In this document: in pieces, positions 8,201 through 15,377 of the stretch
How the letters are laid out: each line of letters opens with the position of its first letter
Numbering within the stretch: position 1 is the first letter of the stretch
From: JACCTU01 sp963788055
GTDB lineage: Bacteria > Actinomycetota > Thermoleophilia > Gaiellales > Gaiellaceae
Assembly: GCA_963788055.1 (NCBI GenBank)
Contig: CAWBFA010000001.1
Span: 682,001-746,000 of the forward strand
Direction of reading: 5' to 3'
Length of the DNA: 64,000 bases
Position numbers and translations under genes: made by a program
The notes under the pieces: model-generated
Database searches by the model: none
What the model was told of the DNA's origin: nothing
Seen by the model: the letters and a program-made list of their open reading frames with translations, nothing else

Positions 8201-8997
8201 GGCCGCGCGCAGAGCGTCCTCCCATCACCGGTGAGCACGGTGAACCCGAGCGCGTGCACCGACAGCACGAGACCGGCGACGGTCCCGGCCGGACCGGGCG
8301 CGGCGAGGAGGAGCGCCGCGACCGCGAGGACAGCCGTCGGGCCGGCGGCCGCTACGAGCGCCTCGCGCCGCCGTCCGAGCGCCCGATGGAGGAGCCAGAG
8401 CCTCGCACCGCGGGTCACCGCGCACGCGGGCACGCCGCGCAGCAGCATCAGATGACCGAGCTCGTGGACGACGACACCGCTCCCGACTGCGGCTCCGACC
8501 GTGAGCGCCGTCAAGGCCGACGCAGCGCCGAGGCCTCCGAGCACGAGAGCGGCGAGGAGAAATGCGCCGATCGTCGCGAGCGACGCGAACGGCAGCGTCG
8601 CGCGAACGCCTGTCAAGAGGACTGCGCTCAGGGAGCTTGTGTCGACGTGGCGGCGTCGCGCCGGGAGACGCGGGAGCCTTCGTGCCGGGAGCATGAAGGG
8701 CAGGTGCAGGAGCCAGCGCACCGCGAAGACGAACGGTCCGCGAGAAGGCGAGACGTTCAGCAGCAGCCGCTCGTTCAGCTCGGCGCAGAAGGCGATCGCG
8801 TCGGCAAGCGCGCGTTCCTCATCGACCGCGAAACCGCGTCGAAGCGCGCGGGACGCGGCTGCTGGTGTCGGCGCCTTGATGATCACCGCGCCCGTCGTGT
8901 TGAGCGGCAGCGTCAGACCACGTACGTGGTCGTAGATACTGCCGGCGCGGTGCTCCACGGACGACGGCAGCGCGATTCGGTCGTGCGCCGAGATCAT
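8197..8997 (-). CDS. PqqD-like domain fused to M50 (site-2-type) membrane metalloprotease
   Basis: 266 residues. Residues about 14-75 look like a PqqD/RRE peptide-binding fold: an L.LN.TGA start, then RRGFAVDEERALADAIAFC, then an L..RLL end. Hydrophobic segments follow, with the zinc motif VHELGHLML at about residues 165-173. A later LTGDGRTL segment resembles the Asp-containing third ligand region of M50 enzymes, so the active site appears complete. The ATG overlaps the permease stop (ATGA). The layout matches YydH/MpaP-like proteases that process ribosomal peptides (family knowledge). The likely substrate is the 71-aa peptide encoded at 11145-11360 (inference). Confidence 0.75.
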   Translation of the reverse strand: MISAHDRIALPSSVEHRAGSIYDHVRGLTLPLNTTGAVIIKAPTPAAASRALRRGFAVDEERALADAIAFCAELNERLLLNVSPSRGPFVFAVRWLLHLPFMLPARRLPRLPARRRHVDTSSLSAVLLTGVRATLPFASLATIGAFLLAALVLGGLGAASALTALTVGAAVGSGVVVHELGHLMLLRGVPACAVTRGARLWLLHRALGRRREALVAAAGPTAVLAVAALLLAAPGPAGTVAGLVLSVHALGFTVLTGDGRTLCARP

Positions 8998-10352
8998 CGG
9001 GCGATCGCTCCCGCGGCGGCGACGCCGAGCGCGAGCACGAGGTTCCCCGCGACCAGCGTGAACACGGTCCCGTCGAGCCCCCCGACACCCTCCAGCCTTC
9101 CGACGACGAGCCAGGCGAAGACGACGACCGCGATCACGCTGCCGTACGACGCAAGCTGTTGGAGTAGCCGGTCGGGGCGCCAGGGGACGGCCGCACCGCC
9201 GAAGGTGGCGCAACCGAGCACGAACGCGGCCGTGCCCTCGAGCTCGAGATACGTCGGTGGGTCGCCGCGCGCGAACGGCACACAGACGAGGGCGGCGGCC
9301 GCGACGACCGCCAGCGACGGGACCGCACCGCCGAGCGCGACCGCGCCGGCGAGAACGCGCGACGACCTGGGCGCAACGCCGAAGAGCCAACCGGCGTCAC
9401 GCCCGAGCCCGAAGGCCGCCGCGGGCAGTAACGCGGCCGCGGTGATCGACAAGCCGGCCGCGAACGTCAGGAGCGGCCCGCCGCCGACCTCGAGCGCCGC
9501 ACCGAGCGAGGCGCCGACGGCAACGGGAAGCACGACCGCGGCTGCTGCCTGCAGGCGGAGCTCTCGATGCCGGACGATTCGTCGGGCGGTCGCGACGGCC
9601 ACCGCGGGAACGGCCCGCCTGGGGAGGCTCGTCGTGCGGACGTCGCGGCGGCGGACCTGGGTCTTCGACCGTGCGGCGCACGCCGCGAGCCAGAGGCCGA
9701 CACCCCCGAGCGCGAACACCGCGAGCAGCAACACCGACGGCAGCGAGCTGTGCCCTGCTACCGAGCCGGCCGGACCCGCGTACCACTCAGCCCCTATCGC
9801 TCCGCCGCAGAGAGCCCAGAGACCGATGGCCGACCCGAGTACGGCGAGCCCGGGCGGCTCCAGCCGCGAGCTGAGCCGGAGCCCCTCACCGCAGGCAGCC
9901 CCGAGCACCGCACCGGTCGCGGTCGCCTCGACGAGCACAAACCCCTCGACCCCGCCCAAAGGCACCGCGAAGAGCAGGAACGGCACGAGGAGCGCCGCGC
10001 CGCCGACGCACACCGGAGCAACGGTGAGCGCCCACGCGGCGGCAGCTCTCGAGATCGGCGCAGCTTCGAGCGCGCGTCCAAGTTGCGTGAGCCCGGGTGC
10101 GAGCAGCGCGACCGCGGCTCCCGCGACGAGTCCCGTTGCACAGAGTCCGAGTGCGAGCGAGCGGAGCACTGTCTCGTCGCGTGTGAGCTCCACGTACCGG
10201 GCGTCGAGTCGAGCCCCTGCGACGACCGCCAAGACCGGGACCACGGCGCACGCAGCCACGGCACCGACCGCGAGCAGCGGATTCTGCGCGAGCGCCGGAC
10301 GAAGGCGCCGCCAGGCGCAACGCCACGTCGAGCTAAAGAGCGTCCAGCGCAT
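8994..10352 (-). CDS. ABC transporter permease, about 12 membrane segments
   Basis: 452 residues, almost entirely hydrophobic helices separated by short Arg-rich loops (SKTQVRRRDVRTTSLPRR at about 235-252). I count roughly 12 membrane segments. No solute-binding or ATPase domain is present. The start chosen is the ATG encoding MRWTLFSS, 20 bases inside the end of the ATPase gene, and the stop overlaps the protease start. The protein looks like the fused permease of an ABC-2-type drug/peptide exporter. Pairing with the ATPase just upstream is strongly indicated. Low sequence complexity prevents naming the family. Confidence 0.75.
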   Translation of the reverse strand: MRWTLFSSTWRCAWRRLRPALAQNPLLAVGAVAACAVVPVLAVVAGARLDARYVELTRDETVLRSLALGLCATGLVAGAAVALLAPGLTQLGRALEAAPISRAAAAWALTVAPVCVGGAALLVPFLLFAVPLGGVEGFVLVEATATGAVLGAACGEGLRLSSRLEPPGLAVLGSAIGLWALCGGAIGAEWYAGPAGSVAGHSSLPSVLLLAVFALGGVGLWLAACAARSKTQVRRRDVRTTSLPRRAVPAVAVATARRIVRHRELRLQAAAAVVLPVAVGASLGAALEVGGGPLLTFAAGLSITAAALLPAAAFGLGRDAGWLFGVAPRSSRVLAGAVALGGAVPSLAVVAAAALVCVPFARGDPPTYLELEGTAAFVLGCATFGGAAVPWRPDRLLQQLASYGSVIAVVVFAWLVVGRLEGVGGLDGTVFTLVAGNLVLALGVAAAGAIAR

Positions 10353-11097
10353 CCCTGAGCTCTCGAAGCCGGCCGGCCACGCCGAGCGCGGCGACGAAGA
10401 CCTCCTCCAGCGTGGCCGCTGAGTGCCTGCGACGGAGCTCGGCGATCGTTCCCTCGGTGACAACCCTGCCTCCGCTGAGCAGCGTGACCCTGTCGCAGAC
10501 GAGCTCTGCGAAATGCAAGTCCTGCGTCGCGACGAGGACGCCCGTGCCGCGCTCAGCGGCAACGCGCAAGACCTCACGCAGCGCGATCACCGCTTCGGGG
10601 TCGAGAGCTGCCGTCGCTTCGTCGACGAGCACCAGCCGCCTGTCCAGTGCGACCGCCGCGACGACGGACACGAGCCTCCGCTGCCCGTGCGAGAGCGAGC
10701 CGAGCTGCGACCGCAGGCGGTCACGCAGCCCGAACACGCCGAGGAGCAGCTCGGCACGGCGCGCGAAGTCGCCCTCTGCGCGCCAGAGCGAAGCCGTCAG
10801 CTGGAGGAGCTCGGCGACCGAGAGCTCGTCGAGACCGGTGGGCTCGTCGGGCACGGATGCGACGAGCGCCCGCGCACGCAGCGTCCCGCCGCGAACACCC
10901 TGGACGTGGATCGTTCCCGCGTCGAGCTCGATCAGCCCCAGCACCGCCCGCAGCGTCGTCGTCTTCCCGCATCCGTTCGGACCGACGAGCCCTACTACGG
11001 TGCCCGTTTCGACCGTCACGTCGAGCTCGTCGACCGCGGGCGTCGGTCCGTAGACGATCCGCAGCCCACGCACGACGAGGGGCGCAACCGGCCGCAC
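10333..11097 (-). CDS. ABC transporter ATP-binding protein
   Basis: About 254 residues from a GTG at 11097. A TTG at 11160 that overlaps the end of the upstream peptide gene is an alternative start and would give coupling. Walker A is GPNGCGKTTT, the Q-loop region reads SVPDEPTGLDELSV, the signature is LSHGQRRL, Walker B is LVLVDEATAALD, and the H-loop region reads VLVATQDLH (Gln-Asp-Leu-His). It should energise the permease encoded next. Position between the peptide and permease genes suggests export of the processed peptide, or self-protection against it. Confidence 0.85.
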   Translation of the reverse strand: MRPVAPLVVRGLRIVYGPTPAVDELDVTVETGTVVGLVGPNGCGKTTTLRAVLGLIELDAGTIHVQGVRGGTLRARALVASVPDEPTGLDELSVAELLQLTASLWRAEGDFARRAELLLGVFGLRDRLRSQLGSLSHGQRRLVSVVAAVALDRRLVLVDEATAALDPEAVIALREVLRVAAERGTGVLVATQDLHFAELVCDRVTLLSGGRVVTEGTIAELRRRHSAATLEEVFVAALGVAGRLRELRDALDAL

Positions 11098-11144
11098 GAG
11101 CGCAGCCGCCGCGGGAGGCCCCCCGACCTCCCGCTGCGCGACGG

Positions 11145-11360
11145 CTAGTTCTTGGTGCAAGAGACCTTGATCCGGAACCACCCGATGTCGATGTCCGGAT
11201 CGCCGCCTTGGTGGATGCAGTACGCCGCCCAGGCGAGCGCCGCGCTGAGCGTGAACACCCAGACGGCGAAGACCAGCCACGGCTGCTCGGTTGCGACTTC
11301 CCCGCGCCAGCCGAGCGCGGGCGGCTCGTAAACGGCCGGAGAAACGGCCAGAGCGCTCAT
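11145..11360 (-). CDS. 71-aa membrane peptide, candidate precursor of a processed peptide
   Basis: ATG at 11360 with a strong AGGAGG about 6 bases upstream; the longer frame is rejected because its extra N terminus lacks such a site. The peptide has a 27-residue polar N terminus, one transmembrane helix (about 28-47), then C48-IHQ-GG (52-53) and the tail DPDIDIGWFRIKVSCTKN (54-71). Two cysteines, at 48 and 68, bracket the tail. It heads a run of genes for an ABC ATPase, permease and PqqD-M50 protease. Reading it as a precursor cut in the membrane or after Gly-Gly is inference. It could instead be a small transporter subunit. Confidence 0.6.
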   Translation of the reverse strand: MSALAVSPAVYEPPALGWRGEVATEQPWLVFAVWVFTLSAALAWAAYCIHQGGDPDIDIGWFRIKVSCTKN

Positions 11361-11535
11361 GCGAACCTCCTGTTCGACCACCTCCGCGACGCTAATCCGG
11401 TGCCCGTCACAGGTGGGAAACGGCTCTGTGCCAAAACCGAAACGATCCATCCGCCGTTGTAAGGAAGAGGTGAACTCGTCGCTTCACCACTCCGCCTGAG
11501 CGTTAGGGCTGAGGCGCAGCGGGAAGAGACCATTG

Positions 11536-12579
11536 ATGGCGACCGAATCGATCCAGGCGCTGATCGCGCGAGGCGAGGAGCAGGGCTGCCTCAACCTCTC
11601 CGCGTTCTCCGAGTTCATTCAGGAGCAGGACCTCGGCGAGGAGGAGCTCGAGGTGCTCCACGCGGAGCTCGACGAGCGCGGGATCGAGCTCACAGACGAC
11701 TGCTCGAAGGCGCAGTCGGGCGACCCGGTCTACGTGAACGGCGACCTCGCGTCTGCAACCACCGACGCGCTGCAGTTATTCCTGAACGAGGCCGGCCGGT
11801 ACGCGTTGCTGACCGCTGCGGAGGAGGTCGAGCTCGCGAAGCGCATCGAGCGCGGCGACAAGGAAGCGAAAGACCTGATGGTCAACTCGAACCTGCGGCT
11901 CGTGGTCTCGATCGCGAAGAAGTACCAGGGCCACGGCCTTTCGCTGCTCGACCTGATCCAGGAAGGGATCATCGGCCTGATCCGCGCCGCCGAGAAGTTC
12001 GACTGGCGTCGCGGCTTCAAGTTCTCGACGTACGCAACCTGGTGGATCCGTCAGGCCGTCCAGCGCGGCGTCGCGAACAAGTCGCGGACGATTCGCATCC
12101 CGGTGCACATCGTCGAGCGCGAGACGAAGATCGCACGGGCCGAGCGCGACCTGACCGCGACGCTCGGTCGCCCCCCGAGCGAGGAAGAGGTCGCGCAGGC
12201 CGCAAAGCTTCCGCTCAAGCAGGTGCGCGAGGTTCGACAGGCCGCCCGCGCGGTGACGAGCCTCGACAAGCCGATCGGTTCAGAGGGGGGCTCGACGTTC
12301 GGCGACCTCTTCAAGGACGAGAGCGGCGAGTTCGAGGAAGAGGTGCAGGTGAGCCTCGAGCAGGAGACGCTCCACCGGGCGATCGAGAAGCTCCCCGAGC
12401 GCGAGCGGAACGTGCTTCGTCTGCGCTACGGCCTCGACGGCGCGGAGGAGCCGAAGTCCCTCGAGGAGATCGGCAGGCGACTCGGGCTCACGCGGGAGCG
12501 TGTCCGACAGATCGAGGCTCAGGCGCTCGAGCGCCTCGCGGTCAACCGCGAGATCGAAGCGCTTCGAACAGCCGCCTGA
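11536..12579 (+). CDS. RNA polymerase sigma-70 family factor (RpoD-like, short)
   Basis: 347 residues from the ATG at 11536, with GGGAAGAG upstream; a TTG three bases earlier is in frame. A region 1.1-like acidic N terminus carries FSEFIQEQDLGEEELE. Region 1.2 is DALQLFLNEAGRYALLT. Region 2 has LDLIQEGIIGLIRAAEKF and FSTYATWWIRQAVQR (the -10 recognition helix), followed by region 3, and region 4 has GLTRERVRQIEAQAL (the -35 helix-turn-helix). All core-binding and promoter-recognition parts are present, so this is a group 1 or group 2 sigma factor. It is transcribed divergently from the peptide/ABC set. Confidence 0.9.
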   Translation: MATESIQALIARGEEQGCLNLSAFSEFIQEQDLGEEELEVLHAELDERGIELTDDCSKAQSGDPVYVNGDLASATTDALQLFLNEAGRYALLTAAEEVELAKRIERGDKEAKDLMVNSNLRLVVSIAKKYQGHGLSLLDLIQEGIIGLIRAAEKFDWRRGFKFSTYATWWIRQAVQRGVANKSRTIRIPVHIVERETKIARAERDLTATLGRPPSEEEVAQAAKLPLKQVREVRQAARAVTSLDKPIGSEGGSTFGDLFKDESGEFEEEVQVSLEQETLHRAIEKLPERERNVLRLRYGLDGAEEPKSLEEIGRRLGLTRERVRQIEAQALERLAVNREIEALRTAA

Positions 12580-12709
12580 CGGCCCCGAGCAGCGCCTCCA
12601 GGCGGCGCTCCTCCAGCGTGGCGTCGTCCTCTTCGTCCAGCCAGGCGAGCACGGCTACCGGCTGCTCGAGTCGTGGAGAACGCGCCCCATGGACACTAAG
12701 AACCCGCAA
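12542..12709 (-). CDS. Possible small protein, 55 aa, antisense to sigma factor 3' end
   Basis: Weak call. The minus strand after tRNA-Ala holds an open frame (TTG at 12709) whose product contains the helix-like stretches AVLAWLDEEDDATLEERR and LEALLGAVRRLFEALRSRG. Composition is protein-like, but there is no clear ribosome site, and the last 38 bases overlap the sigma gene. It could be chance coding on the antisense of an ordinary high-GC gene. If real, it would be expressed from the tRNA or rsfS direction. Confidence 0.25.
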   Translation of the reverse strand: MRVLSVHGARSPRLEQPVAVLAWLDEEDDATLEERRLEALLGAVRRLFEALRSRG

Positions 12710-12742
12710 CGAGCGAAAACTTGCGGTGAGGGCTCGAAGCGA

Positions 12743-12765
12743 GAAGCCGCCTCAGAGGCGGCTTC
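12743..12765 (-). terminator. Hairpin after tRNA-Ala
   Basis: Perfect 9-bp arms GAAGCCGCC and GGCGGCTTC with a 5-base loop lie 5 bases beyond the tRNA 3' end on the minus strand. The T-run is weak (TCTC), so termination efficiency is uncertain. On the other strand it could also end the sigma factor transcript. Confidence 0.5.
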
Positions 12766-12770
12766 CGAGG

Positions 12771-12843
12771 TGGAGCCGACGGGGCTCGAACCCGTGACCT
12801 TCGCGCTGCCAGCGCGACGCTCTCCCAGCTGAGCTACGGCCCC
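12771..12843 (-). tRNA. tRNA-Ala(GGC)
   Basis: Read on the minus strand it begins GGGGCCGTAGCTCAGCTGG, and the anticodon loop CTGGCAG gives anticodon GGC for GCC codons. The acceptor stem contains the G3:U70 pair that is the alanine identity element, and the T-loop is GGTTCGAACCC. The discriminator is A, followed by CC but not a full encoded CCA. Confidence 0.95.
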
Positions 12844-12866
12844 AGAGCTGCGCAGTGTAGCCGCGG

Positions 12867-13223
12867 TCAGACCGCGGCTGCCTCGACCTCGACGCTCGGG
12901 ACGTCGTCCCACAGATCCTCGAGCCGGTAGTACATCCGCGCGTCCGGCGTGAAGACATGCAGCACGACGTCGATGTAGTCGGCGACGATCCAGCTCGCCT
13001 CCCGCGTGCCGTCGGCCGTGTGCGGGATCGTGCGCGCGTCCTTCTTCAGGCGCTCGCGCACCTCTTCGTAGATCGACGTGACCTGCCTCGGATTCTGGCC
13101 GGTGGCGATCACGAAGAAGTCGGTGTAGGTGCACACCGGCCGCATGTCAAGGATGACGACGTCGCGCGCCAGCTTGGCCTGGGCGATGCCGGCGATGCGG
13201 CGGGCTTGCTCGAGCGGTGTCAG
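12867..13223 (-). CDS. rsfS: Ribosome silencing factor RsfS
   Basis: Binds ribosomal protein L14 on the 50S subunit and blocks subunit joining in starvation. The conserved core DMRPVCTYTDFFVIATG and the ASWIVADYIDVVLHVF region are present. The expected N terminus, TPLEQARRIAGIA and on to RDVVILDM, is encoded upstream of the first in-frame ATG. No ATG, GTG or TTG precedes it. The only plausible start is a CTG at 13223, which overlaps the nadD stop (CTGA) and suggests translational coupling. The length of 118 residues fits the family. It lies directly downstream of nadD, as in many bacteria. Confidence 0.88.
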   Translation of the reverse strand: MTPLEQARRIAGIAQAKLARDVVILDMRPVCTYTDFFVIATGQNPRQVTSIYEEVRERLKKDARTIPHTADGTREASWIVADYIDVVLHVFTPDARMYYRLEDLWDDVPSVEVEAAAV

Positions 13224-13813
13224 TCGGTCAGGTCTCCTCGTGGAAACGGCGCCGTCAGTGTAGCGCCGCCGCGATAGAGCCCCCGGCGCGCGATCTCGGC
13301 CGCCACGGGTGATGGAACGAGCCCGTCGAGCGGCTCCCCGCGGCGCGCACGGGCGCGCAGTTCGCTCGAGGCGATCGGCGGCGAGTCGATCTCGAAGAAC
13401 CGGACGCGGCCCTCGTGACCCCGGAGGATCGGCGGCCGCTCGACGCCAGCGCGCGTCGCCACGCCGAGCTGGACCCGCTCGAGCACGGCGTCCGGCTCCT
13501 TCCAGCTCGGGAAATCACGGTACTGATCGGCGCCCATGAGGAAGATCGCCTCGTCGGGTGGAGGCTCCGCGCGAAGCCGATCGATCGTGTACCGGTACGG
13601 ATCCGCTCGAACGCTCGTGCGCGGCAGGTGCTCGAACGCCAGCTCGGCGAGGACGACGCGCACGTCGACCGGGGAGTCAACGTCCTTGTGCGCGGGATCG
13701 CCGCTCACCAGCACGTCGAGCCGGTCGAGGTCGAACTCCTCGAGTGCGCGGCGGGCGAGCTCGACATGGCCGTTGTGCGGCGGGTTGAACGCGCCGCCGA
13801 GGAGCCCGATCAC
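13220..13813 (-). CDS. nadD: Nicotinate-nucleotide adenylyltransferase
   Basis: Adenylates nicotinate mononucleotide to deamido-NAD in NAD synthesis. The nucleotidyltransferase signature GGAFNPPHNGHVELAR lies at residues 6-21 and the (I/S)SS..R motif appears as IASSELRARA near residue 165. Its 197 residues are normal for the family. The start ATG overlaps the obg stop (ATGA) and its own stop overlaps the rsfS start, so it is in the middle of a tightly coupled operon. Confidence 0.94.
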   Translation of the reverse strand: MIGLLGGAFNPPHNGHVELARRALEEFDLDRLDVLVSGDPAHKDVDSPVDVRVVLAELAFEHLPRTSVRADPYRYTIDRLRAEPPPDEAIFLMGADQYRDFPSWKEPDAVLERVQLGVATRAGVERPPILRGHEGRVRFFEIDSPPIASSELRARARRGEPLDGLVPSPVAAEIARRGLYRGGATLTAPFPRGDLTD

Positions 13814-15003
13814 TCCCAGACCATCGTCTCGTCGCCGACCTCGACCTCCGAGCCGCTGCGTACACCCGCGGCCTTGAGCGCGCGCTCGAGCTCCTCACCC
13901 TCGGGCGGGGAGCCCGTCACGCGAAACCCGCGGTCGGTCCGCAGGATGCGATAGCCGCGCGCGGCGGGCTCGGGGCGATAGACGAGGAACTCGGCAAGCT
14001 CTTCCGCCCCCTCCTCGACGGGCGGCGCCGGCGTCTCGGGCGGACAGAGCTCGAAGAGCGTCCGGCGCAGCTCCTCGATCCCAGCGCCTGTCGCGCACGA
14101 GACCGCGAACACGCGACGGACGCGCTCGTCGGAGAGCGGAAACTCCGGCGGCTCGGGGAGCAGGTCGATCTTGTTCAGGACGACGGCCTGCGGCCGCTCG
14201 TCGAGCCCCGCGCCGTATTGCGCCAGCTCCCGGTCGATCGTTCGAAACGCCGACTCGACGTCCTTGGACGCGTCGATCACGTGCAAGAGCAGGCGAGCGC
14301 GCTCGAGATGGGCCAGGAACTCATGGCCGAGGCCGACGCCCTCGCTCGCACCCTCGATCAGTCCCGGCACGTCGGCGACGGTGAGCTGGCGTCCCTCCGG
14401 GGACTCAACCGTCCCCAGCACCGGTGCGAGCGTCGTGAACGGGTACTCGGCCACCTTCGGCTTTGCGTTCGAGATTCGGCGGAGGAGCGACGACTTCCCG
14501 GCGTTCGGGAGACCGACGAGCGCAGCGTCCGCGAGCAGCTTCAGGCGAAGCTCGATCGTCGCCTCGTCGCCGGGCAGGCCCGTCTCGGCGAAGCGCGGCG
14601 CCTGACGTGACGGCGTTGCAAACCGCCGATTGCCGCGTCCCCCGCTCCCGCCTCGCGCAATGACCACGCGCGCCTGTGCCCGTGCGAGGTCCGCGACCAG
14701 CTGTCCGTGCTCGTCGAAGACCTGCGTGCCGACAGGAACGCCGAGCGCGACGAGCCCACCGTTGGCGCCGTGCTTGTTGGAGCCGCCGCCGCTGCCGCCG
14801 CGACCGCCTCTGATCCACTGGTTGGGCCGAAAGCGCGACAGGTCGCGCCGATCCGGGTCCGCGACGAGCACGACGTCGCCGCCGTCACCGCCGTCACCCC
14901 CGTCGGGACCGCCTTTGGGGACGAACTTCTCGCGCCGAAACGACAGCGCGCCGTCGCCGCCCCGTCCCGCCTGCACGTGGATGCGAGCCTTGTCGTGGAA
15001 CAT
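13810..15003 (-). CDS. obg: GTPase Obg/CgtA
   Basis: Essential ribosome-associated GTPase. From the ATG at 15003 (MFHDKARIHVQAG) it has the glycine-rich Obg domain (about 1-157; GGPDGGDGGDGGD). The G domain follows, with G1 GLPNAGKSS, G2 at the TT of YPFTTLAP, G3 DVPG, G4 NKID and G5 SCATG. A C-terminal OCT domain covers about 335-397 (EFLVYRPEPAARGYRILRT). A frame-compatible upstream start would add 12 residues without family support. It follows rpmA, with repeat copy 2 in the spacer. Confidence 0.95.
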   Translation of the reverse strand: MFHDKARIHVQAGRGGDGALSFRREKFVPKGGPDGGDGGDGGDVVLVADPDRRDLSRFRPNQWIRGGRGGSGGGSNKHGANGGLVALGVPVGTQVFDEHGQLVADLARAQARVVIARGGSGGRGNRRFATPSRQAPRFAETGLPGDEATIELRLKLLADAALVGLPNAGKSSLLRRISNAKPKVAEYPFTTLAPVLGTVESPEGRQLTVADVPGLIEGASEGVGLGHEFLAHLERARLLLHVIDASKDVESAFRTIDRELAQYGAGLDERPQAVVLNKIDLLPEPPEFPLSDERVRRVFAVSCATGAGIEELRRTLFELCPPETPAPPVEEGAEELAEFLVYRPEPAARGYRILRTDRGFRVTGSPPEGEELERALKAAGVRSGSEVEVGDETMVWE

Positions 15004-15032
15004 CTGCGGGGATGATGCGTGATCGCTGGAGG

Positions 15033-15117
15033 TGCGCAAGTCGCGACTCCGCTCACGCGGATCCGCGACCGCTTTGTACCTAAAGGCGGCCGCTCCGCGG
15101 CCGCTGCCGCGATGGCT
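15033..15117 (+). repeat. Intergenic palindromic repeat, copy 2
   Basis: GTGCGCAAGTCGCGACTCCG, the hairpin TCGCGACTCCGC/GCGGATCCGCGA, then TAAAGGCGGCCGC-TCC-GCGGCCGC. The AGTCGCAGCGACTT-like tail of copy 1 is missing. It lies between rpmA and obg, that is, inside the ribosomal-protein/GTPase operon. If it terminates transcription it would partly uncouple obg from rplU-rpmA. Confidence 0.75.
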
Positions 15118-15128
15118 CAGATCGACTC

Positions 15129-15377
15129 CTACTCGACGATCGAGATCGTGCGCTTCTCGCCGCTCGTCCGGAACGTCACCCGACCGTCGCGCTTGGCGAA
15201 GATCGTGTCGTCACGGCCGATGCCGGTGCCCTCGCCCGGGCGGAACCGCGTGCCGCGCTGGCGGACGATGATCATCCCGGCCTTCACGACCTGGCCGTCG
15301 AAGATCTTCACGCCGAGCATCTTCGGGTTCGAGTCGCGACCGTTCCGCGACGACCCGAGACCTTTCTTGTGTGCCAT
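15129..15377 (-). CDS. rpmA: 50S ribosomal protein L27
   Basis: 82 residues. The N terminus MAHKKGLGSSRNGRDSNPK is the mature-type L27 start whose N-terminal tail reaches the peptidyl-transferase centre. GVKIFDGQVVKAGMIIVRQRG and RPGEGTGIGRDDTIFA are the conserved body. It follows rplU without a gap (stop at 15378, start at 15377), the standard rplU-rpmA pair. Confidence 0.97.
   Translation of the reverse strand: MAHKKGLGSSRNGRDSNPKMLGVKIFDGQVVKAGMIIVRQRGTRFRPGEGTGIGRDDTIFAKRDGRVTFRTSGEKRTISIVE

Noticed and set aside
8254..10422. Long plus-strand open frame (722 codons) opposite the ABC permease and protease genes
   Set aside because: Product is low-complexity, Arg/Ser/Pro-rich with no domain; the minus strand carries clear ABC and M50 motifs. 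High G+C keeps antisense frames open.
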